Shown: in pieces, positions 8,348 through 17,798 of the stretch
Layout of the letters: each line of letters begins with the position of its first letter
Numbering within the stretch: position 1 is the first letter of the stretch
Source of the DNA: an uncultured Clostridia bacterium
GTDB taxonomy: Bacteria; Bacillota; Clostridia; Oscillospirales; Acutalibacteraceae
Assembly: GCA_946493765.1 (NCBI GenBank)
Contig: CAMMAZ010000005.1
Span: 1-62,581, forward strand
Length of the DNA stretch: 62,581 nucleotides
Direction: 5' to 3'
Translations under genes and position numbers: made by a program
Notes under the pieces: model-generated
The model's database searches: none
What the model was told of the DNA's origin: nothing
Seen by the model: only the letters and a program-made list of their open reading frames with translations

Positions 8348-10978
8348 TTAAGCTGACCGCAGTTTGCCAACAAGCCGCTGCACCAATTTGACCAGTTCGA
8401 CGATCACAACCGGCGCAACCGACAGGCCTAAGATCCATTCAACATGCGCCACATCCAATGCCACAAGGCCGAAAATCGACCGAACGGGCGGGATAAACAA
8501 CAACGCCATCACAATGCCGACGGATATAGCAAATGCCAAAAGCATGAATTTGTTTTTGAACCAGCCTGCAATAAACAGCGAATTTTCCGCGCGGCAGTTC
8601 ATTGCATGGAACAGCTGGGAGAGAGACAAAACGGCAAATGCCATTGTTACGGCATAATCATAGCTGATTTGACGTCCCACAACAAAAGCGATCAGCGTTA
8701 AAATGCCGAGCATAAATCCCTGCCAGATCGCGTTGATACCAAGACCGTGTGCAAATATGCTTTCGTTTTTCTTTCGCGGTTTTTTCTGCATCACATCCGC
8801 TTCGACCGGCTCCATACCGAGCGCCAGCGCGGGCAGCGAATCGGTAACTAGGTTGGTCCACAGCAAAAGTACCGGCGTTAGCGGTGCGATATCAAACAAC
8901 ATGATACCAAGAAACACCGTTAGAATCTCGCCCAGGTTGCAGGACAACAGGAAATGAACAGCCTTGCGAATGTTATTGAAAATGCCACGGCCTTCTTTTA
9001 CCGCTGTTACAATGGTGGCAAAATTATCGTCTGTCAACGTCATGGCTGCAGCACCTTTTGCCACATCGGTTCCGGTGATGCCCATCGCGCAGCCGATATC
9101 GGCGGCTTTAAGCGCAGGTGCGTCGTTCACACCGTCGCCGGTCATGGCAACGACTTCGCCTTTTTTCTGCCATTGCTGCACAATCCGGATTTTATCTTCC
9201 GGCGACACTCTGGCATATACACAGATACGCTCCAGCTTATCTGCCAATTCATCGTCGTCCATTTGGGAGAGTTCTTCTCCGGTCACGGCAATGCCGCCTT
9301 TTGTCATGATCCCAAGCTTTTCGGCAATCGCCGCTGCCGTGACCACATGGTCGCCGGTGATCATAATGGTGCGGATTCCCGCCGTTTTGCATTCATTGAT
9401 CGCATCTTTCGCTTCCTTGCGCGGCGGATCCATCATGCCAACCAGACCGACAAAGGTCAAGCCGTGTTCTAATTCATCGCTGGTCGGATTTCCGGGAATC
9501 TCAGTCAGCGGTTTCATCGCAATGCCCAGCACCCGCAGCGCTTCTTTTGCCATTTCGGTGTTTGCCTTTTCAACCGCTTTGCGGTCGATGTTCACACACC
9601 GGTCAATGATGATATCCGCACCGCCCTTTACAATAGCATAGGGTTTGCCGTCCAGTATGCAGACGACCGTCATCAGTTTTCGATCAGAATCAAAAGGAAT
9701 CTCACACATTCTGGGATACAAATGATCCAACGTTTGCTTATCGGTTTTGAGCACCCGCATCGCTGCGGCAACGATCGCCGTTTCAGTCGGGTCGCCGGTG
9801 TGCTTTTCCTTTCCGTCAACCATTTCCACTGTGCCGTCGCAGCAAAGCGCTCCAAGTCTTAAAGCGTCGGCAACATCCTGCGGAACATATTCATAAACAT
9901 CCACCGGCTTCCCGCCGACATAGGCTTTGATCAACGTCATGCGGTTTTGCGTTAATGTTCCGGTCTTATCCGAACAGATCACCGACGCACTGCCCAGCGT
10001 TTCGACCGCCGGCAGCCGCCGGATGATCGCATTTTTCTTGACCATGCGCTGCACGCCGATGGCAAGCACGATCGTCACAATCGCCGGCAGTCCTTCCGGA
10101 ATCGCCGCCACTGCCAGTGATACCGATGTCATCAGCATCTCGACAAAACGTTCCGTTAAATCGCCGCTGCCCTTGAAAAAGCCGATCACAAAAATCACTG
10201 CGCAGATGCAAAGCGCCGCAATGCCGAGCTTTTTCCCCAAATTGGCAAGCTTTAATTGCAATGGGGTAATCGCGTCGTCCGTTCCTTTGAGCATTGTGGC
10301 GATCTTGCCCATCTCGGTGTTCATACCGATCTCGGTCACGATCGCTCTGCCTCTGCCATAGGCCACGGAACAGCCGCTGAACACCATATTTTCCCGATCG
10401 CCGATCGCTGCAATATCCTCGCAGATGACCCCGGCGTCCTTTTCCGATGCGACCGATTCACCGGTCAACATCGACTCATCACAGCGCAGACTATGGGTTT
10501 CAATCAGGCGCGCATCCGCCGGAATATAATCCCCTGCTTCCAGTTCAATCACATCGCCGGGCGTCAATTCCGTTGCTTCCACCCGCAGATGCTGTCCGCC
10601 GCGAATCACCTTCGCTGTCGGCGCGGCAAGATTTTTTAAAGCTTCCAATGCGTTTTCCGCTTTGGATTCCTGAATCGCACCCAAAAACGCATTAAAAATA
10701 ACAATGGCAACGATCATGATCGGTTCAAACCAGTCGTTACTTTGCTCAAGCAGCGTTTTCACAACCGAAATGAGTGCGGCGATCATCAAAATGATCACCA
10801 TTGCATCTTTTAGCTGCGCAAACATTTTTTCAATAAATGTCTTTTTTCGCTTTTCGGTAAATTGATTTTTTCCGTATTGCTTCTGATTGGCTTCAACTTG
10901 TTCCGGTTCCAGACCCCGATCCAGATTCGAGTGCAATTCCTTTTCAATTTCCGTGGCAGACGATGAATGCCAGATCAT
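8348..10978 (-). CDS. Cation-transporting P-type ATPase, probably Ca2+ exporting
   Basis: An 876-aa P2-type ATPase with the full order of domains: N-terminal cation-ATPase domain, actuator loop with LTGES near residue 172, PEGLPA in the fourth membrane segment, phosphorylation motif DKTGTLT near residue 337, [12 protein letters not shown] in the hinge, and a hydrophobic C-terminal block. PEGLPA and the length fit SERCA/PMR1-like Ca2+ pumps, though Na+ or Mn2+ cannot be excluded. AAGGAGGG precedes the ATG at 10978; a TTG two codons earlier is also possible. Monocistronic, with its own promoter. Confidence 0.93.
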   Translation of the reverse strand: MIWHSSSATEIEKELHSNLDRGLEPEQVEANQKQYGKNQFTEKRKKTFIEKMFAQLKDAMVIILMIAALISVVKTLLEQSNDWFEPIMIVAIVIFNAFLGAIQESKAENALEALKNLAAPTAKVIRGGQHLRVEATELTPGDVIELEAGDYIPADARLIETHSLRCDESMLTGESVASEKDAGVICEDIAAIGDRENMVFSGCSVAYGRGRAIVTEIGMNTEMGKIATMLKGTDDAITPLQLKLANLGKKLGIAALCICAVIFVIGFFKGSGDLTERFVEMLMTSVSLAVAAIPEGLPAIVTIVLAIGVQRMVKKNAIIRRLPAVETLGSASVICSDKTGTLTQNRMTLIKAYVGGKPVDVYEYVPQDVADALRLGALCCDGTVEMVDGKEKHTGDPTETAIVAAAMRVLKTDKQTLDHLYPRMCEIPFDSDRKLMTVVCILDGKPYAIVKGGADIIIDRCVNIDRKAVEKANTEMAKEALRVLGIAMKPLTEIPGNPTSDELEHGLTFVGLVGMMDPPRKEAKDAINECKTAGIRTIMITGDHVVTAAAIAEKLGIMTKGGIAVTGEELSQMDDDELADKLERICVYARVSPEDKIRIVQQWQKKGEVVAMTGDGVNDAPALKAADIGCAMGITGTDVAKGAAAMTLTDDNFATIVTAVKEGRGIFNNIRKAVHFLLSCNLGEILTVFLGIMLFDIAPLTPVLLLWTNLVTDSLPALALGMEPVEADVMQKKPRKKNESIFAHGLGINAIWQGFMLGILTLIAFVVGRQISYDYAVTMAFAVLSLSQLFHAMNCRAENSLFIAGWFKNKFMLLAFAISVGIVMALLFIPPVRSIFGLVALDVAHVEWILGLSVAPVVIVELVKLVQRLVGKLRSA

Positions 10979-11030
10979 GCACAAAAGCCCTCCTTTTTGA
11001 TTTTCATACTTTTATCATGAAAACATTAGT

Positions 11031-11059
11031 ATTATAACCGATATTTGGATGATTTTCAA
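11031..11059 (-). promoter_or_regulatory. Sigma-A promoter of the P-type ATPase gene
   Basis: On the minus strand TTGAAA (11054-11059) and TATAAT (11031-11036) are separated by 17 nt, giving a leader of about 45 nt before the start codon. Confidence 0.75.
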
Positions 11060-11094
11060 TCCTATTTTGTCATAAAACGACCACAATAAAAAGA

Positions 11095-11123
11095 TTGATT
11101 TTTTTTGCAAAAACCGATATAAT
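11095..11123 (+). promoter_or_regulatory. Sigma-A promoter of the phosphoglucomutase gene
   Basis: TTGATT (11095-11100) and TATAAT (11118-11123) are separated by 17 nt. It diverges from the ATPase promoter; the two -35 boxes are about 35 nt apart. Confidence 0.8.
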
Positions 11124-11157
11124 AAAAAAAGAATTTGTTGTAAGGAGTGTATCCGTT

Positions 11158-12867
11158 TTGAAATATGAAGATCAGCTGCGGCTTTGGATGGACAAAGCCG
11201 TTGATGACAAGGATTTGTTGGACGAACTGCGCGCGATTGGGGATAATGAGGAAGAAGTCGTCGACCGGTTTTACAAAGACCTCGAATTCGGAACCGGCGG
11301 ACTGCGCGGCGTGATCGGCGCCGGCACGAACCGGATGAATATTTATACCGTTGCAAAAGCGACAAAGGGGCTTTGCGATTACATCAACGAAACTTTCAAA
11401 AATCCCAGTGTCGCCATTGCATACGATAGCCGCATCAAATCCGATCTGTTTGCAAAAGTCGCCGCCACGGTGTTCGCCGCAAACGGCATTCATGTACATA
11501 TTTATAAAGAGCTGATGCCCACGCCGATGCTGTCCTTTGCGGTGCGCAACCTCAAATGCTGTGCAGGCGTCGTTGTGACTGCCAGCCACAATCCGTCGAA
11601 ATACAACGGTTATAAAGTCTATGGGCCGGACGGCTGCCAGCTCACGCTTGAAGCGAGCCAAATCGTTTTGTCTCATATCGAACAGACCGACGCGTTCAGT
11701 GTTGTCAAAGCCGATTTTGATGAAGCTGTGAAGGCAGGCACCATTCAGTTTATCGAAGATGATGTGATCAACGCATATCTAGACGCAGTGCAAAGCCGCA
11801 GCATCCATCCCGATATTTTCAAATCGGTCGATTTAAAAGTGGTTTACACACCGCTCAACGGCGCCGGAAACAAACCGGTGCGCGCTATTTTGCGCCGCTG
11901 CGGCGTTGAAAACGTCACGGTCGTGAAATCCCAGGAAATGCCGGACGGCAATTTCCCGACTGCGCCCTATCCAAACCCCGAAATCCGGCAGGCTTTTGAA
12001 GAATCCTTAAAGGTCGCCGAACAGGTCCACCCGGATCTTTTGCTTGCCACCGACCCGGACAGCGACCGCGTTGGGATCGCGGTGTTGCAAAACGGCGAAT
12101 ACCAGTTGATGTCCGGCAACGAAGTCGGCGTGATGTTGCTCAATTATATTTTAGGAGAGCGAACCAAAAACAAAACGCTGCCCCAAAACCCGGTTGCAGT
12201 GAAAACCATCGTCACTTCTGATCTGGCCGCCAAGGTTGCCGCGGATTACCATTGCCAGATGATCAATGTTTTGACTGGCTTTAAATTCATCGGCGAACAG
12301 ATCGCACTGCTGGAAGAAAAGGGAGAAGAAGACCGCTATATTTTCGGCTTTGAAGAAAGCTACGGTTATCTGTCCGGCAGCTATGTGCGCGATAAGGATG
12401 CAGTTGTCGCTTCGATGCTGATCTGTGAAATGGCCGCTTTTTATAAAGGACAAGGATCAACACTGGTCGATGTGATGCACCAGCTTTATGAAAAATACGG
12501 TTATTATCTGCACAAGCAGTTGAGTTTCACCTGTGAAGGTGTGACCGGCATGCAGAAAATGGCGGATATTATGACCAATTTGCGCCAAAACCCACCGAAA
12601 TCCATTGGCGGTCTGCAGGTCGTTGCCATCAACGACTATGAAACTTCGCTGCATACCGATCTGCAAACCGGTAAAACACAGCCGATCACCTTGCCCAAAT
12701 CCAATGTGATCGCGTTTATGCTGGAAAACGACGCATCTGCAATTGTGCGTCCATCCGGTACGGAACCGAAAATCAAGGTTTATGTGACCGCAGTGGATCA
12801 AAGTCATAATGCGGCGGCTGCACGCAGCAGCCAGATCGAAACGGATATGTCTGCGCTGATGCAGTGA
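11158..12867 (+). CDS. Phosphoglucomutase/phosphomannomutase, long form
   Basis: A 569-aa alpha-D-phosphohexomutase that probably interconverts glucose 1- and 6-phosphate. Catalytic phosphoserine loop TASHNPSKYNGYKVYG near residue 140, metal-binding loop DPDSDRVGIAV, sugar-binding GFEESYGYLSG, and phosphate-binding RPSGTEPKIKVY near the C terminus are all intact. The start is a TTG at 11158, 10 nt after AAGGAG; no ATG is well placed, and the open frame upstream of it overlaps the promoter. A second phosphohexomutase of another subfamily lies at 58.6-60.1 kb. Confidence 0.93.
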   Translation: MKYEDQLRLWMDKAVDDKDLLDELRAIGDNEEEVVDRFYKDLEFGTGGLRGVIGAGTNRMNIYTVAKATKGLCDYINETFKNPSVAIAYDSRIKSDLFAKVAATVFAANGIHVHIYKELMPTPMLSFAVRNLKCCAGVVVTASHNPSKYNGYKVYGPDGCQLTLEASQIVLSHIEQTDAFSVVKADFDEAVKAGTIQFIEDDVINAYLDAVQSRSIHPDIFKSVDLKVVYTPLNGAGNKPVRAILRRCGVENVTVVKSQEMPDGNFPTAPYPNPEIRQAFEESLKVAEQVHPDLLLATDPDSDRVGIAVLQNGEYQLMSGNEVGVMLLNYILGERTKNKTLPQNPVAVKTIVTSDLAAKVAADYHCQMINVLTGFKFIGEQIALLEEKGEEDRYIFGFEESYGYLSGSYVRDKDAVVASMLICEMAAFYKGQGSTLVDVMHQLYEKYGYYLHKQLSFTCEGVTGMQKMADIMTNLRQNPPKSIGGLQVVAINDYETSLHTDLQTGKTQPITLPKSNVIAFMLENDASAIVRPSGTEPKIKVYVTAVDQSHNAAAARSSQIETDMSALMQ

Positions 12868-12912
12868 ACATTCTGATCTGATCTTATTTTTAAAGGAATG
12901 GAGTGTTAAAAA

Positions 12913-13131
12913 ATGAAAAAATGGATTGCCCGCGCTGCGATGATCGTCAGCTTTCTTTGTGTGTTTACTCCTTTTGCCGCTTTAGCCGGTGAAAACGGCA
13001 ACACGACGATGGCAGGTTCTGTTCCCACCGGCGCGCAGATGCTTGACACATGGGTGGTTATTGTTTTGATCATTGCCATTCTGGTTATCGCGGCAACGAT
13101 CATTATCCCAAAAATCAGAAAGAAAAAATAA
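12913..13131 (+). CDS. Small secreted or membrane-anchored protein, unknown
   Basis: A 72-aa protein of unknown function. Residues 1-25 form a signal peptide (MKKWIARAAMIV, then a hydrophobic stretch ending AALA). A short polar stretch follows, then one membrane helix at about 46-66 and a basic tail KIRKKK. The region before the helix reads SVPTGAQ, reminiscent of a sortase motif but without the spacer residue of LPxTG, so sorting is not supported. A ribosome site AAAGGAATGGAG precedes the ATG. It is 45 nt downstream of the phosphoglucomutase gene with no terminator between. Confidence 0.7.
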   Translation: MKKWIARAAMIVSFLCVFTPFAALAGENGNTTMAGSVPTGAQMLDTWVVIVLIIAILVIAATIIIPKIRKKK

Positions 13132-13170
13132 ATGCTGTTTAAAGTCAAAAAACAAAAAGAGCAATATATT

Positions 13171-13204
13171 AAAAGAGGATCATCTGTTTGATGATCCTCT
13201 TTTT
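13171..13204. terminator. Bidirectional intrinsic terminator
   Basis: AAAAGAGGATCATC and GATGATCCTCTTTT form a perfect stem around a 5-nt loop, with A and T tracts on both flanks. It separates the plus-strand small-protein gene from the convergent dockerin esterase gene and can serve both. Confidence 0.88.
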
Positions 13205-13223
13205 GCTTTTGTTTTATTTTATC

Positions 13224-15083
13224 TTACGGTAGTTCACCGAGTTTTACCGGGTATCTTGCGATATATTCACGCAGCATTTTAACATCCGCCACTGTCACTC
13301 TGCCGTTATTGTTGACATCTGCCGCTTCAAAATCCATTTCATTTTCATTGATTTCGGCAACGTACTGCCGCACGCGCAACGAATCTTTGGAATTGATCTT
13401 CCCATCGCTGTTGGCATCCCCAAACAAAACGGCTCTGATCTGTATTGACTTTTCCACTGTGTCATTTAACCGAAACGTGATGCTGCCATCTCCTTTTGCA
13501 GTTAACAGCGCATTCGTATAAGATAAATTCTGTGTATCTACAGTTATCTGCAATTTTTGTACCGTCAAACAAGCTGGGGAAACAACCGGTACGATTTGAA
13601 ATGTCTTTCCGACTTTATCTGTTTTATCGATAGCGATAACGTCTCTGTATTCCTCATAGCCGTTTTCGCAGATCAGCTTGATGCTGGGCGTCTGTCCCGC
13701 AAGCGCCGTGTCGGAGTAACCGAAAGCATATGCAAAATTCCGGCCGCTGTCTCTACCAATTTCATTGTATCCGACCTGTGAATAATGCGCAGATAAATGG
13801 ATCTTCTTCACTTCCTGCGGAATTTCCGGCGCTTCTCCGCTTTGCGTCGGATAAGTCAAAACGCCGTCCGGATAATACTTTTCAAACCAATCCTGCATAT
13901 AACCGAGTTCTCTGCCATTGTCATTGGTAATCCAACTGTCTCCCACATTCGACGCAATAAAAATATCCTGCGTTTCAGGTGTGTCAACACTTGCCAAATA
14001 ATACTGTGCGCTTCGCGGTCCATTCATTGCAATGTCGTTGTAAGTCGTCATCGGCCAACTATAACAGACTCGTGGAATAATGAAACCACAAGATTCTATC
14101 AGTGGTTTTTGCACACCGTCAATCTCGATTTGCAGTTCACTTTTCAGTGCCTTGTGCATGCTGATAAACTTTTCGATGTAAACATCCCGTTCCATTTGGT
14201 TGTCTGATTCGCCCTGGAACCAGATATATGCACCGTGCTGCAACGTGTAATGCCCGGCATTGATTTCTTTTTCCAACGTTTCAATCACATCATGCGCAAC
14301 CGTGACTGCCTGCCAGAATTCGTTGCTTTTCGTTTCGTCCGAAGGATCCCACGCTGTAATAGATGTCCCGCTGTGCGCTGCATTGATGATCCAGCATTTT
14401 TCACCGGTTTCTTTTATCCAATCATAGGCAAAAGCAGAATCAATTCCCTGCTTTCCGTTGCCGGATTCCGTCAATCCATTCAGACCATACACCAGTTTTT
14501 CACCGTTGACATTGGTGTCCCCCGTCAACGACGCTGCGACAAAATCACCGGCGTTCTCAACGGATAATCCAGCCGGAAATGTAAATCCGGTGTTGGTTTC
14601 TCCCGTCCATGTGCCGCTTGGCGCATAGGTCGAATAAACGGTGCCATCTGCATTAGCGATCGACTGCGTGTAATCCGTCTGCACGGTATCGTCTCCGAAA
14701 TCGACGTTTCCTTCCCCATTGGACTGACCAAGAATGAAAAATACATTCAATGCCGCCGGCTTCACTTCTACCGTTTTTTCGATTGTGCGTTTACCGTCTG
14801 ACAACATAACTGTTGCAGTGCCGACGCCAGCGGCAATGACCCGATCCCCGTCTTTTTCAACTGTCAGCACATGTTCATCCTTTGTATGATTCACCGCAAT
14901 GTTATAACCGACTTTGTAAGACGTGATCGTTTCATTTTTAATTCCAACGATCTTATACCCATCAAAAGCATAGCGATCATCATAACTGAGCATGATATCC
15001 TCCGTTTGTTCCGCTAAAACAGATACCGGCAGTACCGAAAACAAAAGGACTGCCGATAACAAAACAATAATACACTTTTTCAA
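13224..15083 (-). CDS. Secreted SGNH/sialate O-acetylesterase-like protein with dockerin
   Basis: About 619 aa and exported: an N-terminal signal peptide (KKCIIVLLSAVLLF...VLA), a Big2-like beta region to about residue 110, then an SGNH hydrolase domain starting with FILGQSNGEGN, with WFQGESDNQ in the middle and HYSQVGYNEIG as the likely His block. The C terminus carries two dockerin type I repeats, GDANSDGKINSKDSLRVRQY and ADVNNNGRVTVADVKMLREY. It probably deacetylates plant or host glycans while docked to a cohesin protein. No cohesin gene is in the window. GGGGG abuts the ATG at 15089 and suits the TTG at 15083 better. Confidence 0.85.
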   Translation of the reverse strand: MKKCIIVLLSAVLLFSVLPVSVLAEQTEDIMLSYDDRYAFDGYKIVGIKNETITSYKVGYNIAVNHTKDEHVLTVEKDGDRVIAAGVGTATVMLSDGKRTIEKTVEVKPAALNVFFILGQSNGEGNVDFGDDTVQTDYTQSIANADGTVYSTYAPSGTWTGETNTGFTFPAGLSVENAGDFVAASLTGDTNVNGEKLVYGLNGLTESGNGKQGIDSAFAYDWIKETGEKCWIINAAHSGTSITAWDPSDETKSNEFWQAVTVAHDVIETLEKEINAGHYTLQHGAYIWFQGESDNQMERDVYIEKFISMHKALKSELQIEIDGVQKPLIESCGFIIPRVCYSWPMTTYNDIAMNGPRSAQYYLASVDTPETQDIFIASNVGDSWITNDNGRELGYMQDWFEKYYPDGVLTYPTQSGEAPEIPQEVKKIHLSAHYSQVGYNEIGRDSGRNFAYAFGYSDTALAGQTPSIKLICENGYEEYRDVIAIDKTDKVGKTFQIVPVVSPACLTVQKLQITVDTQNLSYTNALLTAKGDGSITFRLNDTVEKSIQIRAVLFGDANSDGKINSKDSLRVRQYVAEINENEMDFEAADVNNNGRVTVADVKMLREYIARYPVKLGELP

Positions 15084-15116
15084 ATCCATCCCCCGTTTGT
15101 AATAGAATTCCAATTT

Positions 15117-15145
15117 ATTATAACATATGGTTAATTCTTTTACAA
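15117..15145 (-). promoter_or_regulatory. Sigma-A promoter of the dockerin esterase gene
   Basis: On the minus strand TTGTAA (15140-15145) and TATAAT (15117-15122) are separated by 17 nt. Transcription would begin near 15110, which excludes the in-frame TTG at 15113 as start. The gene therefore has a promoter separate from the hyd operon just upstream. Confidence 0.75.
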
Positions 15146-15158
15146 GAAAAAATTCCTT

Positions 15159-16361
15159 TTATTGCAACTGATCGTATAAATCCGGGAATACCTTTAAAGA
15201 ACGCTTTAAAATCCCGTTGATATAGGCGATCAAAATACCGTAGTTGGTGATGGGAACGCCCTGATCCGCTGCGCATTTTTGCCGGTAACGGACTTCCCGT
15301 TCATTGAGCATGCAACCGCCGCAATGCACGATCAATTGATAGGGCGTGAGGTCTTCCGGAAATTCGGTGCCGGAAGTGAAAACAAATTCCGGCTGTTTGC
15401 CGGTGTATTCCCGGATCCACCGCGGTAATTTGACTGTGCCGATATCCTCGCATTGCCGGTGATGGGTGCAGCCCTCCGCGATCAGGATTTTATCCCCATC
15501 ATCAATTTTGTTTAAAGTGACTGCGCCTTCCACCGCCGGATACAACAAGCCTTTATACCGGGCAAACAGAATGGAAAAAGAAGTCAGCAAAATATCATCC
15601 GGCGTGTCTTTTGCAACCTGTTTAAACGCCTGGCTGTCGGTGATGACCATCTTCGGCTTTTGGGATAAGCCTTTGAGCGTTTCCTGCAGCTCCGTTTCCC
15701 GCACAACCACCGCTGTGGCGCCGGTTTCCAGCACGTCGCGAATGGTTTGCTGCTGCGGCAGGATCAGTCTGCCTTTGGGCGCCGCGGAATCGATCGGCAC
15801 CACCAGCACCACAAAATCGAAGGGGTTAAGTAAATCGCCGACAATGCGTTTGTTTTCTTCCTCCGTTTTGGCAAGCGCGGCAATGCGTTCTTTGAGCGCA
15901 TGGATATTTTCCTTTTCCCTTGCGCTGACCAGCATTTCATTTTCCTTTAGGGCAATCGGCTTTTCGAGCAGATCGCTTTTGTTATAAACGACTAAAAAGG
16001 GGATGTTTTTATCCTGTATCAGATGTAGCAATGTGGTGTCCCACTGTGTCAGCCCCACAGATGCGTCGACGACCAGCACCGCAACATCGGTTTTATTCAG
16101 CACCTGTCTTGCCTTTTTTACCCGCAGTTCGCCTAAATTCCCTTCATCGTCCATACCGGGGGTATCGATGATGACAACAGGCCCCAAGGGTAAAAGTTCC
16201 ATGGATTTATAGACCGGGTCGGTGGTGGTGCCCGCCACATCCGACACAACCGCCAGTTCCTGCCCGGTCACCGCGTTGACAACGCTGGATTTGCCCGCAT
16301 TGCGCCGGCCGAAAAAACCGATATGTACCCGGTTGGCCGAAGGGGTATCGTTCAGTCCCAT
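15159..16361 (-). CDS. hydF: [FeFe]-hydrogenase H-cluster maturation GTPase
   Basis: HydF is the scaffold on which the 2Fe subcluster is assembled before transfer to the hydrogenase. The product is 400 aa. The N-terminal GTPase domain has FGRRNAGKSS (Walker A), a GTTTDP switch, DTPGMDD and NKSD. The C-terminal domain holds the [4Fe-4S] ligands in EGCTHHRQCED and HCGGCMLNEREV. AAAGGA precedes the ATG at 16361. Last gene of the operon TM1266-hydE-hydG-hydF. No hydrogenase structural gene lies in the window. Confidence 0.97.
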   Translation of the reverse strand: MGLNDTPSANRVHIGFFGRRNAGKSSVVNAVTGQELAVVSDVAGTTTDPVYKSMELLPLGPVVIIDTPGMDDEGNLGELRVKKARQVLNKTDVAVLVVDASVGLTQWDTTLLHLIQDKNIPFLVVYNKSDLLEKPIALKENEMLVSAREKENIHALKERIAALAKTEEENKRIVGDLLNPFDFVVLVVPIDSAAPKGRLILPQQQTIRDVLETGATAVVVRETELQETLKGLSQKPKMVITDSQAFKQVAKDTPDDILLTSFSILFARYKGLLYPAVEGAVTLNKIDDGDKILIAEGCTHHRQCEDIGTVKLPRWIREYTGKQPEFVFTSGTEFPEDLTPYQLIVHCGGCMLNEREVRYRQKCAADQGVPITNYGILIAYINGILKRSLKVFPDLYDQLQ

Positions 16362-16379
16362 TTTGATCGTCCTTTCTGT

Positions 16380-17798
16380 TTAAAACCGGAAATCACGAAT
16401 TCCCTGTTCGATTTTCACAAGGTTGTCTTCCGCGATTTTCCGCACCTTTTCTTTCGGGATATTCGACAGTTCTCTTTGAATCAGCGCTTCCCCGACCTTT
16501 CTCGTTTCCGGTGAAGCATAGTCGATCAAATATTCTTTCAGCGTCATCAATGCATTCGGATGGCAGCAGTTTTGAATCTGACCGCTTTTGCACAGGCTCA
16601 TGAAACGGTCGCCGGTCCGGCCTTCTCTGTAGCAAGCGGTGCAAAAGCTCGGAATATATCCGATATCCATCAACCAGTGCACCACTTCATCCAGTGTGCG
16701 GTTATCCGAAACATCGAATTGCTCGGAGCGTTCATCCTCCGGTTCGGGCTCGTAATAACCGCCGACGCTGGTTTTGGATCCGCCGCTGATCTGCGAAACG
16801 CCAAGCCGGATAACCTTTTCCCTGACCGCCTTGCTTTCTCTGGTGGAAATGATCATGCCGGTATACGGCACTGCCAGCCGGATGCAAGCGCAGATTTTCG
16901 CAAAGGTGTCGTCGTCGATTCCGTTGTCAAACGCAGACGGATCAATATCGTCCGCTCGTTTGATACGGGGCACGCTGATGGTATGGGGACCGACCCCATG
17001 CACCGCTTCCAGATGTTCCGCGTGCATCAAAAGCCCGGCAAATTCATATTTATAAAGCTCCAGTCCGAACAAAACGCCAAGACCCACATCGTCAATGCCG
17101 CCCTCCATTGCACGGTCCATCGCCTCGGTGTGATAGGCATAGTTGTGTTTGGGGCCTGTCGGATGCAGCTTTTCATAGCTTTCCTTGTGATAGGTTTCCT
17201 GAAACAGAATATAGGTTCCGATTCCCGCTTCATGCAGCTTTCTATAGTTTTCCACCGTGGTCGCCGCAATATTGACGTTGACCCGCCGGATCGCGCCGTT
17301 TTTGTGCTTGATGCTATAGATCGTTTTGATGCTTTCCAGAATATATTCGATCGGATTGTTGACCGGATCCTCCCCCGATTCAATGGCAAGCCGTTTGTGC
17401 CCCATATCCTGCAGGGCGGTCACTTCATGAACGATTTCCTCCTGGGTCAGCTTTTTTCTGGCGATATGTTTATTTTTCAGATGATACGGGCAGTATACGC
17501 AGCCGTTCACACAGTAGTTGGATAAATACAGCGGCGCAAACATAACGATCCGGTTCCCATAGAAATCCTTTTTGATCTGTTCGGCCAGCGCATACATTTC
17601 CTTTATTTTTTCTTCATCCTCACAGGCAAGCAGCACCGACGCGTCCCGGTGGGACAAACCCTTGCGCTGTTTCGCCTTTTCGAGAATGCTGTCCACCAGC
17701 TTAAGATTATTCTTGTTTTCCTCTGCGAATTGCAGGGTGCTTTTGATTTCCTCGTCGCTGATAAATTCTTCCGCTTTCATTGAATACTTGTCATACAT
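16380..17798 (-). CDS. hydG: [FeFe]-hydrogenase maturation radical SAM tyrosine lyase
   Basis: HydG splits tyrosine to give CO and cyanide as an Fe synthon for the H-cluster. The product is 472 aa. The radical SAM cluster motif is CVNGCVYC near residue 95. The C-terminal auxiliary cluster is marked by CTACYREGRTGDRF and a third Cys about 22 residues on (QIQNCC), which separates HydG from ThiH. The ATG overlaps hydE by 22 nt and has AAAGGA 11 nt upstream. Confidence 0.97.
   Translation of the reverse strand: MYDKYSMKAEEFISDEEIKSTLQFAEENKNNLKLVDSILEKAKQRKGLSHRDASVLLACEDEEKIKEMYALAEQIKKDFYGNRIVMFAPLYLSNYCVNGCVYCPYHLKNKHIARKKLTQEEIVHEVTALQDMGHKRLAIESGEDPVNNPIEYILESIKTIYSIKHKNGAIRRVNVNIAATTVENYRKLHEAGIGTYILFQETYHKESYEKLHPTGPKHNYAYHTEAMDRAMEGGIDDVGLGVLFGLELYKYEFAGLLMHAEHLEAVHGVGPHTISVPRIKRADDIDPSAFDNGIDDDTFAKICACIRLAVPYTGMIISTRESKAVREKVIRLGVSQISGGSKTSVGGYYEPEPEDERSEQFDVSDNRTLDEVVHWLMDIGYIPSFCTACYREGRTGDRFMSLCKSGQIQNCCHPNALMTLKEYLIDYASPETRKVGEALIQRELSNIPKEKVRKIAEDNLVKIEQGIRDFRF

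Noticed and set aside
8964-9641. 225-aa plus-strand open frame inside the P-type ATPase
   Set aside because: It is an antisense shadow of conserved ATPase domains; no SD and no family features.
11062-11676. 204-aa minus-strand open frame over the phosphoglucomutase start
   Set aside because: It lies over the pgm promoter and the conserved catalytic region, with no support of its own.
13010-13060. Sortase (LPxTG) signal in the small exported protein
   Set aside because: The motif is VPTG, missing the residue between Pro and Thr, so canonical sorting is not supported.
16560-17525. 321-aa plus-strand open frame antisense to hydG
   Set aside because: It is the shadow of hydG, with low-complexity His/Arg/Asp-rich sequence and no recognisable domain or SD.
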